Shown one piece after another: positions 5,821 to 8,300 of a stretch of 8,300 nt of DNA. This DNA is from JAUIHN01 sp964556075 (GTDB lineage Bacteria; Patescibacteriota; Saccharimonadia; Saccharimonadales; Saccharimonadaceae). The notes under the pieces were generated by a model, which worked only from the letters and a program-made list of their open reading frames with translations, ran no database searches and was not told the origin of the DNA. The stretch lies in the NCBI GenBank assembly GCA_964556075.1, contig CAZKUV010000030.1, positions 1 through 8,300 on the forward strand. The letters are read 5' to 3'. How positions within the stretch are numbered: the first letter of the stretch is position 1; each line of letters opens with the position of its first letter. A program made the translations under genes and the position numbers.

Positions 5821-7296
5821 ATGTATAGTCCACCCACCTCCCATAAGAAGCAGGCTATCAAGCAGGCGGCTATATATGCTGTCATGGTTCTGGCCGTAGT
5901 CTCGCTTGTATTTCTTCTTATGTTGTATGTGTTAGGGTACAGGTTTAACCGTGCGGAAGGCACGCTTGAGCAAGGAGGACTTGTACAATTACTTTCGACG
6001 CCTTCCGGGGCGACGTTGACCATCGATGGTAATCGCTTAAGCGCAACAACTAACACGCGAACGACTCTGTCGTCCGGTGAGCATAGAATCACGATGTCAC
6101 GTGAAGGATATCACACGTGGCAAAAAACCGTCGTAGTCGAACGTGGCACCGTCCTGTGGCTTAATTACGCACGACTTATTCCAACCGAGCTAACAGTCGA
6201 AGACGTAGCTGAACTTCCGGGGGTTACATCGACCATCGCCTCTCCGAACCGACGCTGGATTGCGATGACAAATGAAGCATCGAGCCCGGTCGTGACCTTG
6301 TTTGACATCAACGAAACGACTCCCCAGAAAACTTCATTGCGCCTTCCGGAATCCGTTTACACCGTTCCAGAAAACGAAACGCAGAACGAAGTTTACCGAC
6401 TAGTCGAATGGGATTTGTCAAACCGGTATCTCCTCCTCGAACATGTATTCGATGAGCGAGCAGAATGGATTGTCGTGGATATCGAGGACGTCGAAAAATC
6501 TCGAAATATCACCGAGATATTTGACGTTCCAATCGCCGGAGCGAAATTCAGTCATACTAATGGTAAAGTCCTCTACGCGCTTATGGGAGGAGATCTCAGG
6601 AAGGTAGATATCGGCGCTTCGACCATCTCCGCGCCACTCGTTCGCGATGTGGTAGAATTCTCGCTGTTTGACCGCTCGACAATAGTGTATACCACAAGAA
6701 TTAACGAAAAGACTAACTCCCGAAGTGTCGGGTATATCCAGGATGATGCCAGTAAACCTCGGACTATCCGTACGTTTACTGATGACGGTTCGATACCGCT
6801 ACATATTAGTGTTGGCGAGTATTTTAATCAGACCTACGTCTCCATCGCCCATGGTAACTCGGTGGAAATTCTGAAGGGTCAGCTCGTACGAAGCGATTCG
6901 GATGATTCACTATCTCTAAAGACAGTCACGACCGTGGCAACGCCAGAGGATATCAGTTATCTATCGACACGGACCAACGGTCGGTTTATTGTAGCTCAGC
7001 ATAATAAGAGCTTCAGCGTTTACGATCTCGAGCTCGAGAAATTAACGACGACGACCGTGAGAGGGGACGCGCCACTCGAGGGGGAGCTTCGATGGCTCGA
7101 CGGATATATCGTCTGGAGTAGTCTTGATGGAATGTTAAGAACGTACGAATTTGATGGTGCTAACCAACATGACATCATGCCCATTATCCCTGGACAGAAT
7201 CCGACGCTTACCAGTAATAACAGGTACTTATACGCTCCAACTATCAACGAGGATGGCGGTTATCACCTCTCGCGCGTCCGACTAATTCTGCCTTAG
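5821..7296 (+). CDS. Membrane-anchored PEGA-domain protein with beta-propeller-like region
   Basis: This 491-residue protein has a short basic cytoplasmic start, one membrane helix (about 16-40), and then a PEGA domain (about 52-122). The PEGA domain contains LLSTPSGATLTIDGNRL and HRITMSREGYHTW, the usual surface-layer-associated PEGA pattern. The remaining 370 residues are beta-rich with repeated blade-like units such as ASPNRRWIAMT, DLSNRYLLLEH and SNNRYLYAP. I read these as a WD40/TolB-like propeller, though the exact blade count is uncertain. The topology puts everything after the helix outside the cell. Binding to cell wall or another envelope partner is an inference from PEGA family knowledge; no enzyme motif is visible. 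The start at 5821 fits the TATAAT 10 nt upstream. The gene converges on the sortase gene and overlaps it by 4 nt at the stops. It has no cysteine. Confidence 0.88.
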   Translation: MYSPPTSHKKQAIKQAAIYAVMVLAVVSLVFLLMLYVLGYRFNRAEGTLEQGGLVQLLSTPSGATLTIDGNRLSATTNTRTTLSSGEHRITMSREGYHTWQKTVVVERGTVLWLNYARLIPTELTVEDVAELPGVTSTIASPNRRWIAMTNEASSPVVTLFDINETTPQKTSLRLPESVYTVPENETQNEVYRLVEWDLSNRYLLLEHVFDERAEWIVVDIEDVEKSRNITEIFDVPIAGAKFSHTNGKVLYALMGGDLRKVDIGASTISAPLVRDVVEFSLFDRSTIVYTTRINEKTNSRSVGYIQDDASKPRTIRTFTDDGSIPLHISVGEYFNQTYVSIAHGNSVEILKGQLVRSDSDDSLSLKTVTTVATPEDISYLSTRTNGRFIVAQHNKSFSVYDLELEKLTTTTVRGDAPLEGELRWLDGYIVWSSLDGMLRTYEFDGANQHDIMPIIPGQNPTLTSNNRYLYAPTINEDGGYHLSRVRLILP

Positions 7297-8300
7297 TTTC
7301 CAAACAATCTTCCTAGTAGTGTCGGGGAGTTACCCGGCATTGCCGAGTCGTTGCTTTGATCTGAAGAGCTTGATGATGGCGCCGGTGCCGCTGTCGCTGG
7401 GTCGGGACTTACCTGCTCCGCGGTGACGAGTAGGCGGTTGAGCGACGTACCTAGCGGGACGCAGGTAATCAATGTGACAATGGGCTTGTCGGTGTCATAG
7501 ATGAGTTTATGGACATCCGTTGGTTTTACAACTTCTTTTTTCGTGATGCTGTACGTATAACGGGTTCCTTCGTAGTGAAGATAGAAGGTGTCGCCTTCGA
7601 CCATCTGGTCGAGTCGCGCGAAAATAAATTTATAATCTCCAGGGTCAAAGAGGTCGTTGCTTGAATGACCCGAAAGAACTGTATTGCCTATTTGACCTGG
7701 GCGACTATTGGCCCCGGGAATACCAAACCACGCCACACCGCGCTCCATTGCCTTCTGCTGCGAATCTTGATCTGGTGTGGTGTCGTAAATGACCGGTACT
7801 TCAATATTTATTTTCGGAATAATCAGTAAGGGGTCCTGACTGACGGGTATGTCTAGATTCGGGTTGACGATAATATTTGCTGGATTTTTACTTCCAGGAC
7901 TGACGTATGCCTCAATGTTTGCGAATAAGACCCGGTTATACTGAACGAACATGAGAAACCCAATGACAATGGTGGCGGCCATCAGCGGCATAAAATGTCG
8001 ACTACGGCGCACCTTCGTTGCTGATGCATGCACGTTTTTGAGCAAATCCGCTCGCAAGTCATGAAAAGCGGTTTCGGTGTCGAGGTGAGCCTCTGACTCT
8101 TGCTCTGCGTTCGCATCCTCAGACCCGTCGGTTCCGGTAGGTTGCGTTTGAGGCTGCGGCTGAGTTTGAGCTTGTTGGGTAGCCATCTCTTGACGCATGC
8201 GGTACATTTGACCAAGGTAGTACCGTTCGTAGTACTGCCGGTAATAATCTTGCCACGCGCTATGATATTGACGGCCCTGAAAGCAAAGTTCCGGTGATTT
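7293..8300 (-). CDS. Sortase, 5' end beyond the window
   Basis: Sortases are membrane-anchored cysteine transpeptidases that attach proteins to envelope targets. The frame has no stop up to the right edge, and the 31 codons before the first in-window ATG (8207) look like coding sequence (WQDYYRQYYERYYLGQ). The gene is therefore 5' partial, with 335 residues visible. Counting from that ATG, a Gln/Pro/Glu-rich cytoplasmic region (9-45) precedes a membrane helix (about 72-89) and the sortase domain (about 125-265). The catalytic residues are His181 in VLSGHSS (7665-7667), Cys249 in TLITC (7461-7463) and Arg258 in LNRLLV (7434-7436), so the triad is intact. A Ser/Ala/Pro-rich linker and a short tail (SPTLLGRLFGN) follow. 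The sortase class is unclear; no LPXTG-type substrate is encoded in the window. The stop overlaps the stop of the convergent PEGA gene. Confidence 0.93.
   Translation of the reverse strand, partial: KSPELCFQGRQYHSAWQDYYRQYYERYYLGQMYRMRQEMATQQAQTQPQPQTQPTGTDGSEDANAEQESEAHLDTETAFHDLRADLLKNVHASATKVRRSRHFMPLMAATIVIGFLMFVQYNRVLFANIEAYVSPGSKNPANIIVNPNLDIPVSQDPLLIIPKINIEVPVIYDTTPDQDSQQKAMERGVAWFGIPGANSRPGQIGNTVLSGHSSNDLFDPGDYKFIFARLDQMVEGDTFYLHYEGTRYTYSITKKEVVKPTDVHKLIYDTDKPIVTLITCVPLGTSLNRLLVTAEQVSPDPATAAPAPSSSSSDQSNDSAMPGNSPTLLGRLFGN

Noticed and set aside
7027..7038. Perfect 12-bp palindrome CTCGAGCTCGAG
   Set aside because: It encodes Leu-Glu-Leu-Glu within the PEGA protein, is isolated, and fits chance codon use.
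7320..7345. MPGNSPT near the sortase C-terminus as a possible sorting signal
   Set aside because: It does not match LPXTG-type signals and is not followed by a hydrophobic helix and basic tail.

Overview
The window looks like a chromosomal stretch from a Candidate Phyla Radiation bacterium, most likely a Saccharibacteria (TM7) relative. This is a judgement from protein style: a sortase with an extra tyrosine-rich N-terminus, a PEGA/beta-propeller-like membrane protein, a small membrane protein with a DUF4367-like C-terminus, and a compact histidine kinase with a lone receiver. No database search was possible. Base composition is roughly balanced. No insertion sequence, phage gene, CRISPR array or other sign of recent transfer is visible.

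Layout, left to right. (1) A tRNA-Glu(CTC) gene on the minus strand is cut by the left edge. (2) A tightly packed minus-strand unit is transcribed right to left: a DUF3048 (YerB-like) membrane-anchored protein, a two-TM PAS histidine kinase overlapping it by 13 nt, and a stand-alone receiver one base after the kinase stop. (3) gltX (glutamyl-tRNA synthetase), minus strand, has its own extended -10 promoter. (4) A minus-strand single-pass membrane protein with a DUF4367-like C-terminus is divergent from (5) a plus-strand PEGA-domain membrane protein. The two share a 65-95 bp promoter region. (6) A minus-strand sortase converges on the PEGA gene with stop codons overlapping by 4 nt. Its reading frame is open to the right edge, so its true start is outside the window.

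Functionally, most of the window concerns the cell envelope: three genes code for membrane-anchored proteins facing outward, and one for a protein-anchoring transpeptidase. The kinase has almost no extracytoplasmic loop and its partner has no DNA-binding domain. It therefore looks like an intramembrane-sensing kinase that may rely on the co-encoded DUF3048 protein for input and on protein contact for output. The translation genes (gltX and tRNA-Glu) flank this unit.

A repeated signal is a -10 box ending only 7-10 nt before the ATG, without a Shine-Dalgarno sequence, for first genes of units (gltX, DUF3048, PEGA, and possibly the DUF4367-like gene). Internal genes (kinase, receiver) carry clear Shine-Dalgarno sequences. 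This points to leaderless initiation at promoter-proximal genes. The most unusual features are the DUF3048/kinase/receiver cassette, the leaderless pattern, the absence of cysteine from four long proteins, and the sortase N-terminal extension.
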